Assembly: GCA_947448415.1 (NCBI GenBank)
Contig: CANFMT010000009.1
Span: 22,589-86,588, forward strand
Source of the DNA: Burkholderiaceae bacterium
GTDB taxonomy: Bacteria > Pseudomonadota > Gammaproteobacteria > Burkholderiales > Burkholderiaceae
Length of the DNA: 64,000 nt
Reading direction: 5' to 3'
A program made the translations under genes and the position numbers. This document shows positions 25,754-34,646 of the stretch, piece by piece (positions within the stretch are counted from its first letter, which is position 1; each line of letters opens with the position of its first letter). The notes under the pieces are model-generated. The model was given only the letters and a program-made list of their open reading frames with translations, made no database searches and was not told the origin of the DNA.

Positions 25754-26581
25754 ATGAATAGAAAGTTATTGTTTCTTGCCGTAGCGCTAGTTGTTGGGGT
25801 GGCCGGCTCCAATCTTGTTTATGCCCAATCTACAAAGCCCGTCATCAACCCTCCTCCAACTGCGAAGGATTGGGCAAATCTCGCTAAGCTCCCCGATTGG
25901 AGCGGTGTTTGGAACCCGAAAATTACTGATCAAGATAAGCAGGCTAAAACCAATATGCCGCCTTGGATACCTGCTGCCAATGAATTGATTCAATTCCAAT
26001 TAGCAGAAGAGAAGGCTGGTAGGCCACCACCACTATTTGTAAATTGTCTTCCTGAGGCGATGCCATCATGGATGTTGATTACCCATAATGCTATGGAAAT
26101 TCTATTTACACCTGGAAGAGTGACTATGCTGGGCGAATCAGACGGTAATCGTTTGCGTCGTATTTATACCGATGGTCGCCCACACCCTGAAGATCCAGAT
26201 CCAACATTCCATGGCCATTCCATTGGTAAGTGGGAGGGAGATACTCTCGTAATAGATACCGTTGGGATATTGCCGCAATCTCTCATTGCCATTAGCGAGG
26301 CTGCTGGCGTCCCCAATAATGGTGATATGCGTGTTATCGAGCGAATTCATTTAGTAGGTAAAGATGAATTGCATGACGAGATTGAGGTAATAGCACCGAA
26401 GGTTTTGACCAAGCCATGGAAGACAACTCGGATCTTCTTTAGACAACGTGCCCGAAAATATGACATTGTTGAAGGTGTATGTCTAGAAGGATACTTTGCC
26501 CCTGGTAAAGACAAGCAAGGTAATGATATTTTTGTGCCCATCCAGCATGATGTGGGTGGCAATCGTATTCCACCTCAGTAA
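25754..26581 (+). CDS. Exported protein of unknown function (SGVW / HGHSIGKWEGDTL type)
   Basis: A 275-residue protein with a clear signal peptide ending about residue 24 (LVYAQS). The mature part carries LPDWSGVWNP, IYTDGRPHP and GHSIGKWEGDTLVIDTVG, a set seen in many uncharacterised exported proteins of environmental Proteobacteria and Acidobacteria. No metal, heme or catalytic motif can be recognised. The gene is in the middle of an operon with two DUF6644-type membrane proteins upstream and a DUF6152-type protein 28 bp downstream; these partners suggest a periplasmic component of the same unknown process. Confidence 0.75.
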   Translation: MNRKLLFLAVALVVGVAGSNLVYAQSTKPVINPPPTAKDWANLAKLPDWSGVWNPKITDQDKQAKTNMPPWIPAANELIQFQLAEEKAGRPPPLFVNCLPEAMPSWMLITHNAMEILFTPGRVTMLGESDGNRLRRIYTDGRPHPEDPDPTFHGHSIGKWEGDTLVIDTVGILPQSLIAISEAAGVPNNGDMRVIERIHLVGKDELHDEIEVIAPKVLTKPWKTTRIFFRQRARKYDIVEGVCLEGYFAPGKDKQGNDIFVPIQHDVGGNRIPPQ

Positions 26582-26609
26582 ATATTTATTCATTTAAGGA
26601 GTCATCATT

Positions 26610-27041
26610 TTGAAATTCAAAACTTTAATTGGCCTTGCGTTTTCGGCTCTTGTGGCCACTTCTTCGATGCAGGCATTGGCGCATCATTCCACAACGATGT
26701 TTGATCGGGAAAAGGTCTACACCATCACTGGATCAGTACAAGAGGTTCAATGGACCAACCCCCATGTCGCTATCTTTATTTTAGGCACTATCAAAGAGGG
26801 CGATAGTCCATCCTTGTGGCTTATGGAGATGACTAGTCCGGGAAATTTAGTTCGTGCTGGTGGCTGGACTAGAAACGTTGTGAAGGCTGGAGATAAGGTA
26901 GTGGTTGACTTTAGTCCGTTACGCAATGGCACTAAGGGCGGGGCTCTGAAGAAGATTACTTTAGTTGATACTGGCAAGTTTTACACGGCAGATATTAGAG
27001 CTCAAGAAAGCGCCAATCTTGAAGAAAGAGACCAGAAATAA
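26610..27041 (+). CDS. DUF6152 family periplasmic protein
   Basis: A 143-residue secreted protein. The signal peptide ends LAHHST; the mature N-terminus AHHSTTMFD, then GSVQEVQWTNPHV and the C-terminal DFSPLRNGTKGGALKKI, are DUF6152 hallmarks. The N-terminal His-His could bind a metal (copper-type amino-terminal sites look similar), which is a guess. The start is TTG at 26610, eight bases after AAGGAG; no ATG suits the signal peptide. It is the last gene of the unit and is followed at once by a strong terminator. Confidence 0.82.
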   Translation: MKFKTLIGLAFSALVATSSMQALAHHSTTMFDREKVYTITGSVQEVQWTNPHVAIFILGTIKEGDSPSLWLMEMTSPGNLVRAGGWTRNVVKAGDKVVVDFSPLRNGTKGGALKKITLVDTGKFYTADIRAQESANLEERDQK

Positions 27042-27049
27042 GATCCATG

Positions 27050-27078
27050 TCAGGGGTTCAGTAGCCCCTGATTTTTTT
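27050..27078 (+). terminator. Rho-independent terminator closing the DUF6644-DUF6152 operon
   Basis: TCAGGGG / CCCCTGA stem (27050-27056, 27065-27071) with an 8-base loop and a run of seven T. It starts 8 bp after the DUF6152 stop. Confidence 0.85.
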
Positions 27079-27206
27079 GAACAAATAGGTTTGCATTATC
27101 AGAGATAAAGTTACTTCTAGTTGTACTGGTAAGAAAGGTATTTGAAGTTTTGAAGTAGTTCGTTAATGCTGACTGGATTCCTACAAATGAACTAGGTGGA
27201 GAAGAC

Positions 27207-28481
27207 ATGAGTGATGACAAAAATCAGGACGAGCAGCGGAGACAACTTATTAGATGGCTTGCGGCAAGTCCATTATTTGCGTTGAGCGCCAATGATCTTT
27301 TGGCGCAAGATACGGCAAATGAGTTGATGCGTAATATTGTCAAGCGCCCTGACCCAATGATTTGGACGCCAACTGTTCCATTGGATTTGATCACGGATCC
27401 AAGCCAAGCAATCAATGTATTCGATTTTGAACCAGTTGCATTTTCTAAGGTTCCCCCGGCGCATTTTGGGTATCTCGCTTCTGGAATTGATGATGAGGTG
27501 ACGTTACGTGCTAATAGATCCTCTTTTCTAAAGTATTCTCTGCGCCCACGACGCATGCGGGATGTTAGTGAAATTGATACTTCGGTCAATTTGTTTGGTA
27601 CAAAGTGGAAGACCCCACTCATTTTTGCGCCCACTGGCGGTAATAAGGCTTATGACCCAGAGGGTGAGGTCGCGGTTGCTAAGGCCGCTCGCAAAGGAGG
27701 TTACTTAAATGTTTTGTCTAGTGCAGGCGCCTCCACAATTGAAGAGGTAGTTGCGGCACGTCAGGGAGAGGTATGGTTTCAGTTGTACGCTACATCAAGT
27801 TTTGATGTTGCAAAACAAATTGCGAATCGTCTTGATCGCGCTGGAGTTCCAGTAATGGAAATTACTGTTGATCGTAATGGGGGTCGCAATCAAGAGACTT
27901 TTGCGAGATTAAGAAAATTAGATGGCCGTGATTGCACAACATGTCATACGCATGGGGCTCCAGGCAGTCGTTTTGAGCGACCCATATATGATGGTATTGA
28001 TTTTACAAATGTGAAAAGCATGACATCATCCAATATGACATGGGACTTTATCCGAAAAATGCGCGATGTTACGAAAATGAAGTTGGTCATTAAAGGAATA
28101 CAAACTCAAGAGGATGCTGAGCTCTGTTTAAAGTATGGCGTTGATGGTATTCATGTATCAAATCACGGCGGAAGAAGTGAGGATGGTGGTCGTGGATCAA
28201 TCGAGTGCTTGCCTGAGGTTGCGAAAGTAGCAAAGGGTAAGGTGCCGATCTTATTTGATAGCGGTATTCGTAGAGGGAGCGACATTTTTAAAGCGATGGC
28301 TTTGGGAGCAAGTGCAGTCTGCGTGGGTCGTCCCTATCTTTGGGGGTTGGGTGCATTTGGTCAGCCCGGAGTAGAGCGTGTCATGGATATTTTGCAAACT
28401 GAGTTTAGGGCTTCTATGCAACAAATGGGTACACCGAATATTGCTTCCATAGTGCCCAGTATGGTCATCAAAACATCCTAG
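27207..28481 (+). CDS. FMN-dependent alpha-hydroxyacid dehydrogenase/oxidase with a CxxCH motif and Tat-like N-terminus
   Basis: A 424-residue enzyme of the lactate/glycolate oxidase family. FMN and catalytic motifs are present: LVIKGIQT, the catalytic histidine in VSNHGGR, and LFDSGIRRGSDIFKAMALGA with VGRPYLWG. Two features are odd. The N-terminus has Arg11-Arg12 in QRRQLIRWLAASPLFAL, like a Tat signal. The loop after the fourth strand carries Cys243-Thr-Thr-Cys246-His247, a heme-c attachment motif not usual in this family. Together they suggest an exported enzyme with covalent heme, oxidising a 2-hydroxyacid in the periplasm. Chance occurrence of the motif in a variable loop remains possible. 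The ATG follows GGAG at six bases. Confidence 0.85.
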   Translation: MSDDKNQDEQRRQLIRWLAASPLFALSANDLLAQDTANELMRNIVKRPDPMIWTPTVPLDLITDPSQAINVFDFEPVAFSKVPPAHFGYLASGIDDEVTLRANRSSFLKYSLRPRRMRDVSEIDTSVNLFGTKWKTPLIFAPTGGNKAYDPEGEVAVAKAARKGGYLNVLSSAGASTIEEVVAARQGEVWFQLYATSSFDVAKQIANRLDRAGVPVMEITVDRNGGRNQETFARLRKLDGRDCTTCHTHGAPGSRFERPIYDGIDFTNVKSMTSSNMTWDFIRKMRDVTKMKLVIKGIQTQEDAELCLKYGVDGIHVSNHGGRSEDGGRGSIECLPEVAKVAKGKVPILFDSGIRRGSDIFKAMALGASAVCVGRPYLWGLGAFGQPGVERVMDILQTEFRASMQQMGTPNIASIVPSMVIKTS

Positions 28482-28700
28482 AACTTATTTTGGGGGTTTG
28501 TTGGCTAACCCAATAAGCACCCTACGAGGTATTATCGGTCGTTCAGTGATCATGCTAATGAGCCTCTGCTTTCTATCAGATCGCCTATTAATTCTAATAG
28601 GCTAAATGATGGCAGGCTCTAGTAAAAACATAAAACATAAAACATTAAAGCGGGTTAAGTCCTATCTTGCTTAGATTAAACATTCGGATTGGACTGATTT

Positions 28701-29885
28701 TCAATCTTGACTTCTAGCTACCCCTATCAAGCAGTTTGCATTAATTTCATCTAGAGATTTGATGCCTAGATAAGCCATTCCTCGTGATACTTCTTTTTGC
28801 ATTAACTCAATAGCATGAGCAACGCCTGGCTCTCCGCCAACGCAAGCCGCATAATTAAAAGGCCTGCCAATAAAGACGCAGGAGGCGCCTAAGGCCATTG
28901 CTTTTAATAAATCCGTGCCGCGATGCACGCCACCATCAAGCATCACTGGACCATTCTTAAAGGCTTCAACAATCTGGGGTAGAACACGTAATGGCGATAC
29001 CGAGCCATCTAACTGACGGCCACCATGATTAGAGACAATTACACCATCTATGCCAAACTGCACTGCCTTTTGAGCATCCAATGGATTTAAGATTCCTTTC
29101 AGAATCATGGGACCATCCCAGCGCTTGCGAATCTGTTGAATATGCTCCCAAGTTAAATGCCCTCTATCAGAAAAGTCGCGAATAACATTTTTAGAGATGA
29201 TGGGGGCACCACGTCTTGCATAATTATTTTCGAAATGCGGCATTCCATGATTCACTAGTGTCTTGAGAAGAACCCCGTAAAACCATCTGGGGTGTGTGAT
29301 GCCTTCCCAGGCCAATTTAAGATTTGGTCGCAGTGGTGTCGAGAAGCCTGCGCGAATATTGTTTTCACGATTCGATGGGCACGCTACATCGACGGTAATG
29401 ACTAAATTTTTAAAGCCTGCTGCTTTCACGCGATCAATTAAAGGCTCAATCTCTTCCACTTTGCCGGGTAAGTAGGCCTGAAACCAAGTATCGGGTGCAG
29501 CCGATGCTATTTCTTCCATTTTGATCAGGGATGAGCCGCTCATAATGGCTGGAATATTGGCGGCTTGAGCTGCCTTGGCTAAAACAAGGTCGCCACGATA
29601 AGAAGTCAATGCAGTAATGCCCATTGGCGCAATGCCAAGAGGGGATGCATATTCTTTGCCAAATAAATGAATTTTTTGTGAGCGCTTTGAGATATCAATC
29701 AGAACCTGTGTTCTAAATGCATATTCAGAAAAAGATTGTCGGTTCGCCTTCACGGACTGACCATCTTCACAACCACCAGACACATACTCAAACAATGGGG
29801 CTGGCAACCTCTTTTTTGCTAACACCTCAAAGTCGGATAGCGATAGAATTTTGGACAGGGATTTGGAAGTATTTTTGCTTGGCAT
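28701..29885 (-). CDS. FMN-dependent alpha-hydroxyacid oxidase/dehydrogenase
   Basis: A 394-residue member of the FMN hydroxyacid dehydrogenase family (LldD, glycolate oxidase, mandelate dehydrogenase). The N-terminal YVSGGCEDGQSVKANRQSF, TWFQAYLP, the lysine in MILKGILNP, the catalytic histidine in VSNHGGRQLDG and MLDGGVHRGTDLLKAMALGAS complete the active site. Unlike the neighbouring family member it has neither a signal sequence nor CxxCH, so it should be cytoplasmic or membrane-peripheral. It oxidises a 2-hydroxyacid such as lactate to the 2-oxoacid. No operon partner; about 220-240 bp of noncoding DNA flank it on each side. Confidence 0.9.
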   Translation of the reverse strand: MPSKNTSKSLSKILSLSDFEVLAKKRLPAPLFEYVSGGCEDGQSVKANRQSFSEYAFRTQVLIDISKRSQKIHLFGKEYASPLGIAPMGITALTSYRGDLVLAKAAQAANIPAIMSGSSLIKMEEIASAAPDTWFQAYLPGKVEEIEPLIDRVKAAGFKNLVITVDVACPSNRENNIRAGFSTPLRPNLKLAWEGITHPRWFYGVLLKTLVNHGMPHFENNYARRGAPIISKNVIRDFSDRGHLTWEHIQQIRKRWDGPMILKGILNPLDAQKAVQFGIDGVIVSNHGGRQLDGSVSPLRVLPQIVEAFKNGPVMLDGGVHRGTDLLKAMALGASCVFIGRPFNYAACVGGEPGVAHAIELMQKEVSRGMAYLGIKSLDEINANCLIGVARSQD

Positions 29886-30124
29886 ATTGAAGGTCTAAGA
29901 ATAAGTAGTATCGCCGAAATACTCATAAAACATGACCCTCCAATTGAATTGGAGAGCTTATTACCCAGCACAACTTCGTTTTTATGTTTTTAGATATTAA
30001 CATTAAAGCAGGGGGTAAATATGCGGATAAACGCCTAATCATGGGCTTTGGAGCCCGAAATTAATGCTAATATATTCACGGAAGCGTGTTGAGCCAAAAA
30101 CCCTGATGAGAGAAAATAGAGCCT

Positions 30125-31033
30125 ATGGTAATCGAGCCAAGTGGAAAAATATTAGGGGCAAAAATAACGGGGATTGATCTCAATGTACCGATTTCTCAAA
30201 ATGACTTTTATGACATTCTCAAATCATTAAGTCGCTTTGGGGTACTTCACTTTCCAAAGCAATCGATTTCCCCTCAATCCCTAAAAGATTTTTCAGCACG
30301 GTTTGGAAGTTTGCAAATTGGTGTATCTGGACTTCATGAGCCCGATTTTCCTGAGGTGAGTATCTTATCGAACATTATTGAGAATGGTAAGCCAATTGGT
30401 ATTGCGGATGCTGGTCAGGATTGGCATACGGATATGTCCTACAACAATATGGTCGGATATACCAATATCCTCTTTGCCCTGCAAATCCCAAGAAGAGATG
30501 GCAAAGCTCTTGGATCAACTCACTTTGCAAACATGCTGCAGGCTTACGAAGAACTTCCAGAGCGCCTAAAGACTGACCTAGTTGACGCGACCGCAACTCA
30601 TGACTTTAATAAGTTTTGGGAAAATATGCGTGCCCGCCCCGGCAGCCATAGACCTGTTTTAACTGCTGAGCAGCGTGCCAAGCGGCCGCCAGCCGTTCAT
30701 CCCGTTTTCTTGACGCACCCGATTACTGGTAAAAAGATTCTGTATTGCAACCCTGGATATGCCATTCGAATCAATGAATTAGATGAGCAGCAAAGTGATG
30801 GCATTTTACAAGAGCTATTTGATCATCAGTTGCAAGAGAAATATCAATATACTCACGAGTGGAATGAAGGTGATTTATTGATGTGGGATCATCTTAGTAC
30901 CTTGCATAATGCTTGGCCTGATTACACGGCATCAGAGCATCGTCTTATCAAGCGATGCCAGGTAATGGCCGATAGGGTATTTGATCCTCATTTTATCCCT
31001 GCTGAGGTCAGGCTAGAAGCGCAGACTAGCTAA
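30125..31033 (+). CDS. TauD/TfdA family Fe(II)/2-oxoglutarate-dependent dioxygenase
   Basis: A 302-residue dioxygenase with iron ligands His101 and Asp103 in QDWHTDMSYN and the distal His about 261 in STLHNAWPDY, followed by the 2-oxoglutarate-binding arginine in HRLIKRCQ. The last 20 residues are family-atypical. It is the first gene of a plus-strand run with an FAH-family hydrolase (56 bp), an NTF2-like protein and a TTT binding protein, and so probably hydroxylates the imported compound before C-C or ether cleavage. Family certain, substrate unknown. Confidence 0.9.
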   Translation: MVIEPSGKILGAKITGIDLNVPISQNDFYDILKSLSRFGVLHFPKQSISPQSLKDFSARFGSLQIGVSGLHEPDFPEVSILSNIIENGKPIGIADAGQDWHTDMSYNNMVGYTNILFALQIPRRDGKALGSTHFANMLQAYEELPERLKTDLVDATATHDFNKFWENMRARPGSHRPVLTAEQRAKRPPAVHPVFLTHPITGKKILYCNPGYAIRINELDEQQSDGILQELFDHQLQEKYQYTHEWNEGDLLMWDHLSTLHNAWPDYTASEHRLIKRCQVMADRVFDPHFIPAEVRLEAQTS

Positions 31034-31089
31034 AGTATATTTAGATTCATTCATAGGCATTCCTGCCGCCAATCTTCAAAGGAAATGTA

Positions 31090-31872
31090 ATGCGTTGGAT
31101 TCGTTTCTCGGTTAAGCAGCAAACTTATTACGGTATTTTGCAAGGCGATCAGGTGCAGAGGGTGCAGGGGAGCCCATTTGAGAGTTATGAGGTAGAGGAG
31201 GTTTACTATCCCCTGGGGTCCGTACAGTTGGAAGTGCCTGTGATGCCCCGGACCTTCTATTGCGCCGGCTTAAATTATGCAGAGCATGCACTAGCAGCAG
31301 CTAAGAAAGCGGGAAAAGAGCCAAACCTACCGCCTCGTGCAGAGATTGGATATCGCGCAAATAATGCGCTAGTTGCAGACGGTCAAACCGTCGTCATTCC
31401 TAAAGACGCTAGCGAAAAAATTCATTACGAAGGTGAACTAGTGGTGGTGATCGGCAAAAAAGCGAAGAATATGACGAAGGAAAATGCGCTTAGTTGTGTA
31501 TTTGGTTACACCATTGGCAATGATGTTAGCGAGCGGACTTGGCAAAAAGCAGATCGTACGTTATGGCGCGCTAAAAACTCAGATACTTTTAAGCCGATGG
31601 GTCCTTGGATTGATACGGATTTTGATCCGAAGGATGCAATAACAACCGTTAAGGTAAATGGTATTGAGAAAACGGTTTATAAAACAAATGAGATGATTTT
31701 TGATGTGCCAACCTTTATTGAAGCGATGACACGCTATATGACTTTATGGCCTGGAGATGTAATTTGGATGGGAACGGATGGGCATTCTCCAGATTTGGTT
31801 TCTGGTGATGTTGTAGAAATTAATATCAGTGGCTTAGCCACCCTCACAAATCCTTTTCTTAGGGAAGAATAA
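31090..31872 (+). CDS. Fumarylacetoacetate hydrolase (FAH) family protein
   Basis: A 260-residue protein with the FAH C-terminal fold from about residue 55: FYCAGLNYAEHALAA, the metal ligands in HYEGELVVVIGKKA, YTIGNDVSERTWQ, and the closing WPGDVIWMGTDGHSPDLVSGDVVEI. The family hydrolyses or decarboxylates 1,3-diketo or 2-oxo acids from aromatic breakdown (fumarylpyruvate, acylpyruvate, HHDD). A good ribosome site (AAAGGAAA) precedes the ATG. The gene lies between the TauD-type dioxygenase and an NTF2-like gene, 2 bp upstream of the latter. Confidence 0.9.
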   Translation: MRWIRFSVKQQTYYGILQGDQVQRVQGSPFESYEVEEVYYPLGSVQLEVPVMPRTFYCAGLNYAEHALAAAKKAGKEPNLPPRAEIGYRANNALVADGQTVVIPKDASEKIHYEGELVVVIGKKAKNMTKENALSCVFGYTIGNDVSERTWQKADRTLWRAKNSDTFKPMGPWIDTDFDPKDAITTVKVNGIEKTVYKTNEMIFDVPTFIEAMTRYMTLWPGDVIWMGTDGHSPDLVSGDVVEINISGLATLTNPFLREE

Positions 31873-31874
31873 AT

Positions 31875-32312
31875 ATGAGTATGGATAATCAGAATTTTGA
31901 AAAGATTGCCACAATTGTTGAGTGTGAGCAATTGGTCCACCGTTTTTACCAGGCCCTGGATGGAGCCCAATTTATGACCCTAGCTCAACTTTTTAGAGAA
32001 GACGGCGTATGGTTTCGTCAGGGGAAAAAATTAGAGGGTACTCAGGCTATATTAAGGGCCATGGATGAAAGACCGGCCGGTAGAAAAACAGCTCATCAGG
32101 TACAAAATTTTGTGGTGGATATTGAATCCTCGGAGAAAGCAGTAGCCCGCTACCTCACCTTGGTTTATCGGCATGATTCTGATGAGGTCAATTCGGGTCC
32201 TGCGCCTATCGATAAAGCTCTAGCTATTTCTATGAATTACGATATCCTGCTCAAGGATTCTCTTGGTTGGCGCTTGGTAGAGAAAAAGTCTGAGCGGCTT
32301 TTTGGGGATTAA
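31875..32312 (+). CDS. NTF2/SnoaL-like protein
   Basis: A 145-residue protein with the cone-like alpha+beta fold pattern of NTF2-like proteins: an N-terminal helix pair (CEQLVHRFYQALDGAQFMTLAQLFREDGVWF), TAHQVQNFVVDI and a closing strand GWRLVEKKSERLF. Such proteins act as small hydrolases, dehydratases, isomerases or dioxygenase beta-subunit analogues. It follows the FAH-family gene by 2 bp and precedes a TTT gene by about 19 bp, so it belongs to the same transcript. The reaction cannot be named. Confidence 0.78.
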   Translation: MSMDNQNFEKIATIVECEQLVHRFYQALDGAQFMTLAQLFREDGVWFRQGKKLEGTQAILRAMDERPAGRKTAHQVQNFVVDIESSEKAVARYLTLVYRHDSDEVNSGPAPIDKALAISMNYDILLKDSLGWRLVEKKSERLFGD

Positions 32313-32331
32313 AAACATAAAGATAGCACCC

Positions 32332-33318
32332 ATGAAAAAAATTACCTCTTTTATTGTTAGTGCACTTCTCTTACTCGCTTACTATGCAGGTGCTTTTGCA
32401 CAAACAGAGAAATCTTCCTTTCCAAATCGTCCGATTACCCTAGTAGTGGGTTATACCCCTGGTGGCTCAACAGATATTGTTGCCCGCTCTTTAGCCAAAG
32501 AAATGGAAAAAGAATTGGGTCAGCCTGTAGTGGTAGACAATCGCCCGGGCGCGGGGACTCTGGTAGCAACTCAATATGTCCAAAGGGCGCCTGCTGATGG
32601 TTACACCTTGATATTGGGAACTAATGGCTTGGTCATTAATTCTCTATTACAGGATCCGCCACCCTATGATCCTGTGAGAGATTTTCAAGCCATTAGTCTG
32701 GTGACCGTTCAGTCTCTTGGTCTCATTGTGAGGCCAGGACTTAACGTTAATTCCGTTAAAAGTTTAGTTGCATATGCCAAAGAACATCCTGGGGCGCTGA
32801 ACTTTGCTTCATCTGGATTTGGTAATGGTCAGCATTTTGCTGGCGTGATGTTTGCTTCAGCTGCTGGGATTGATATTACCCATGTGCCATTTAAAGGAGC
32901 TGGACCAGCGATCCAAGAATTATTAGCGGGAAGGGTGGATATGATTTTCACAGCCTTATTAGGCCTAAAGGACTATATTGCCGATAAAAGGATGCTTCTG
33001 CTCGCTACGACAGGAAAAAGCCGTAATCCGACAACGCCGAATACACCGACTGTTGGCGAGGGTCTTGGGCAGCCAAATTTTGCTGTGTACTCATGGCAAG
33101 GTGTATTTGCCCCGGCTGGGACACCTAAAGCGATAGTTGCTCGCTTGAATACTGCGGTGAACAAATCACTCAAATCTCCTGCTTTATCTAGGCTGCTGGC
33201 AGATCAGGGCATGGAAAGTCGGCCTTCTACCCCTGAAGCGATGCAAGAATTCATTGCGAAGGAGCGTTTGGGTATGGGTGATAGCGTCACGATCATGAAA
33301 AATGAAAAAACGAAATGA
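32332..33318 (+). CDS. TTT (Bug/TctC) periplasmic solute-binding protein
   Basis: A 328-residue binding protein with a signal peptide ending about residue 24 (AGAFAQ). Motifs are ITLVVGYTPGGSTDIVARSL, QRAPADGYT and HVPFKGAGPAIQELLAGR. The open frame begins with TTG at 32302, but ATG at 32332 starts the signal peptide (MKKITSF) and is chosen. Last gene of the dioxygenase / FAH hydrolase / NTF2-like unit; presumably brings in that unit's substrate. Confidence 0.93.
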   Translation: MKKITSFIVSALLLLAYYAGAFAQTEKSSFPNRPITLVVGYTPGGSTDIVARSLAKEMEKELGQPVVVDNRPGAGTLVATQYVQRAPADGYTLILGTNGLVINSLLQDPPPYDPVRDFQAISLVTVQSLGLIVRPGLNVNSVKSLVAYAKEHPGALNFASSGFGNGQHFAGVMFASAAGIDITHVPFKGAGPAIQELLAGRVDMIFTALLGLKDYIADKRMLLLATTGKSRNPTTPNTPTVGEGLGQPNFAVYSWQGVFAPAGTPKAIVARLNTAVNKSLKSPALSRLLADQGMESRPSTPEAMQEFIAKERLGMGDSVTIMKNEKTK

Positions 33319-33340
33319 GTAATGCTGTAGCTATTGTTAC

Positions 33341-34561
33341 TTAGTTGATTGACAACTGTTTAACGGTATTTAATAAGAACAAGTCTTGCTGGTAATTGGC
33401 AATCAAGGATAGACCTAGTGGCGCATTCTCATAATGACTAATAGGTAGACTCACTTGAGGTAGACCTCCAAGGCCAGCAATACAAAGCAGCTGAAATAAC
33501 TGCTTTCTGATTTGCTCTAATTCACTGGCACTTGAGGTAAGCAGAGGGGCGATGCATCCAGTGCTTGGGAGAATAAGGATAGCTTCAGTAGCCTCGTCGC
33601 CTAAGCTATTGAGTAAGCCCCTGAGGTATTGTTCAATGCGATTTTTCTCGGCTCTAGCAGTCAAGGCTAATTCAGGGTCTAAAGATTTTGCAATCTCAAA
33701 GCGCTCTTTGATACCCGGTCCGAAGTCTTGTAGATGCTGCCCTGCCCACTGACCGTGCTCTTCCCAAATTTCAGAAGCCTGAACAATGCGGAAGGTCTCA
33801 GCCCATTGGGCCAAGGTTTCTGGCGCAATGGAAATTTCCTCAATCACTTCTTTAGAAAACAGGACGCAAATCTTTTCCTGAAGAGATGAAGCAATGGGTT
33901 CAGGAACCAACTGGAAACAATCTCTTAATAAATAGTATTTTGGTTTTTTACGTATGTTTGAGGTATTTTCATTCAGTAAAACCTCGCCAACCTTGAGCAG
34001 GGTACTTGGATCCTTCGCAAACCATCCAAGCGTATCAAAACTCTTTGCTAGAGGCCTTGCATGCTCTAATGAGATGAGACCATGCGATGTTCTGATGCCA
34101 TAGAGACCGCAAAAACTTGCTGGAGCTCTGATTGATCCACCGGTATCAGAGCCAATAGCAAAATCGACGAGTCCGGCTGCCACTGCAGCAGCAGAGCCAC
34201 TTGAAGACCCCCCGGGAACGCGTTGCGGAGAGGCGCTATTAATAGGTGTGCCATAGTGCACGTTAATTCCTAGGATGCTATAAGTTAATTCATCGGTATG
34301 CGTTTTGCCCAGTAAGTTGGCGCCTGCATGGGATAGTGTTTCAACAAAGGCTGCGGTGGCTTTCGGAAGAGAATGGGTTTTTAGCCATGCAGGACTACCA
34401 AATGCTGTTGGGATTCCAGCGACATCATAAATATCCTTTAAACCATAAGATAAACCGCTTAACGATCCTTCCTGGCTAGCGGGAATGTTGACGGGCGCAT
34501 GTTTGCAAAATGCGCCTACCTTATCAAGCTCAAAAATATTTGATTGGCTTTGTATTTTCAT
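33341..34561 (-). CDS. Amidase signature family enzyme
   Basis: A 406-residue amidase. The Ser-cisSer-Lys triad can be read: Lys42 in YGLKDIYDVAG, the serine-rich GGSSSGSAAAVAAG near 117-130, and the nucleophile Ser143 in SDTGGSIRAPA. Members split amides of small acids or half-amides such as maleamate-type intermediates. It converges with the upstream TTT gene and is divergent from a polysaccharide-deacetylase-type enzyme (85 bp between starts), so the two may be co-regulated. It lies in a region rich in hydrolases that could process a nitrogen-containing ring, but this is inference. Gat-type transamidation is unlikely without the partner genes. Confidence 0.88.
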   Translation of the reverse strand: MKIQSQSNIFELDKVGAFCKHAPVNIPASQEGSLSGLSYGLKDIYDVAGIPTAFGSPAWLKTHSLPKATAAFVETLSHAGANLLGKTHTDELTYSILGINVHYGTPINSASPQRVPGGSSSGSAAAVAAGLVDFAIGSDTGGSIRAPASFCGLYGIRTSHGLISLEHARPLAKSFDTLGWFAKDPSTLLKVGEVLLNENTSNIRKKPKYYLLRDCFQLVPEPIASSLQEKICVLFSKEVIEEISIAPETLAQWAETFRIVQASEIWEEHGQWAGQHLQDFGPGIKERFEIAKSLDPELALTARAEKNRIEQYLRGLLNSLGDEATEAILILPSTGCIAPLLTSSASELEQIRKQLFQLLCIAGLGGLPQVSLPISHYENAPLGLSLIANYQQDLFLLNTVKQLSIN

Positions 34562-34646
34562 GATTTACTTCCATGGGGTCGAAGGGTAGTATTGTCCTAA
34601 TAATTATTATGTGGTTTGATTAAACCATACCAAGGGACACAAACAG

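Noticed and set aside
28482..28530. Hairpin GGGTT...AACCC after the CxxCH oxidase gene
   Set aside because: No T-run follows and the stem is short, so it is not listed as a terminator.
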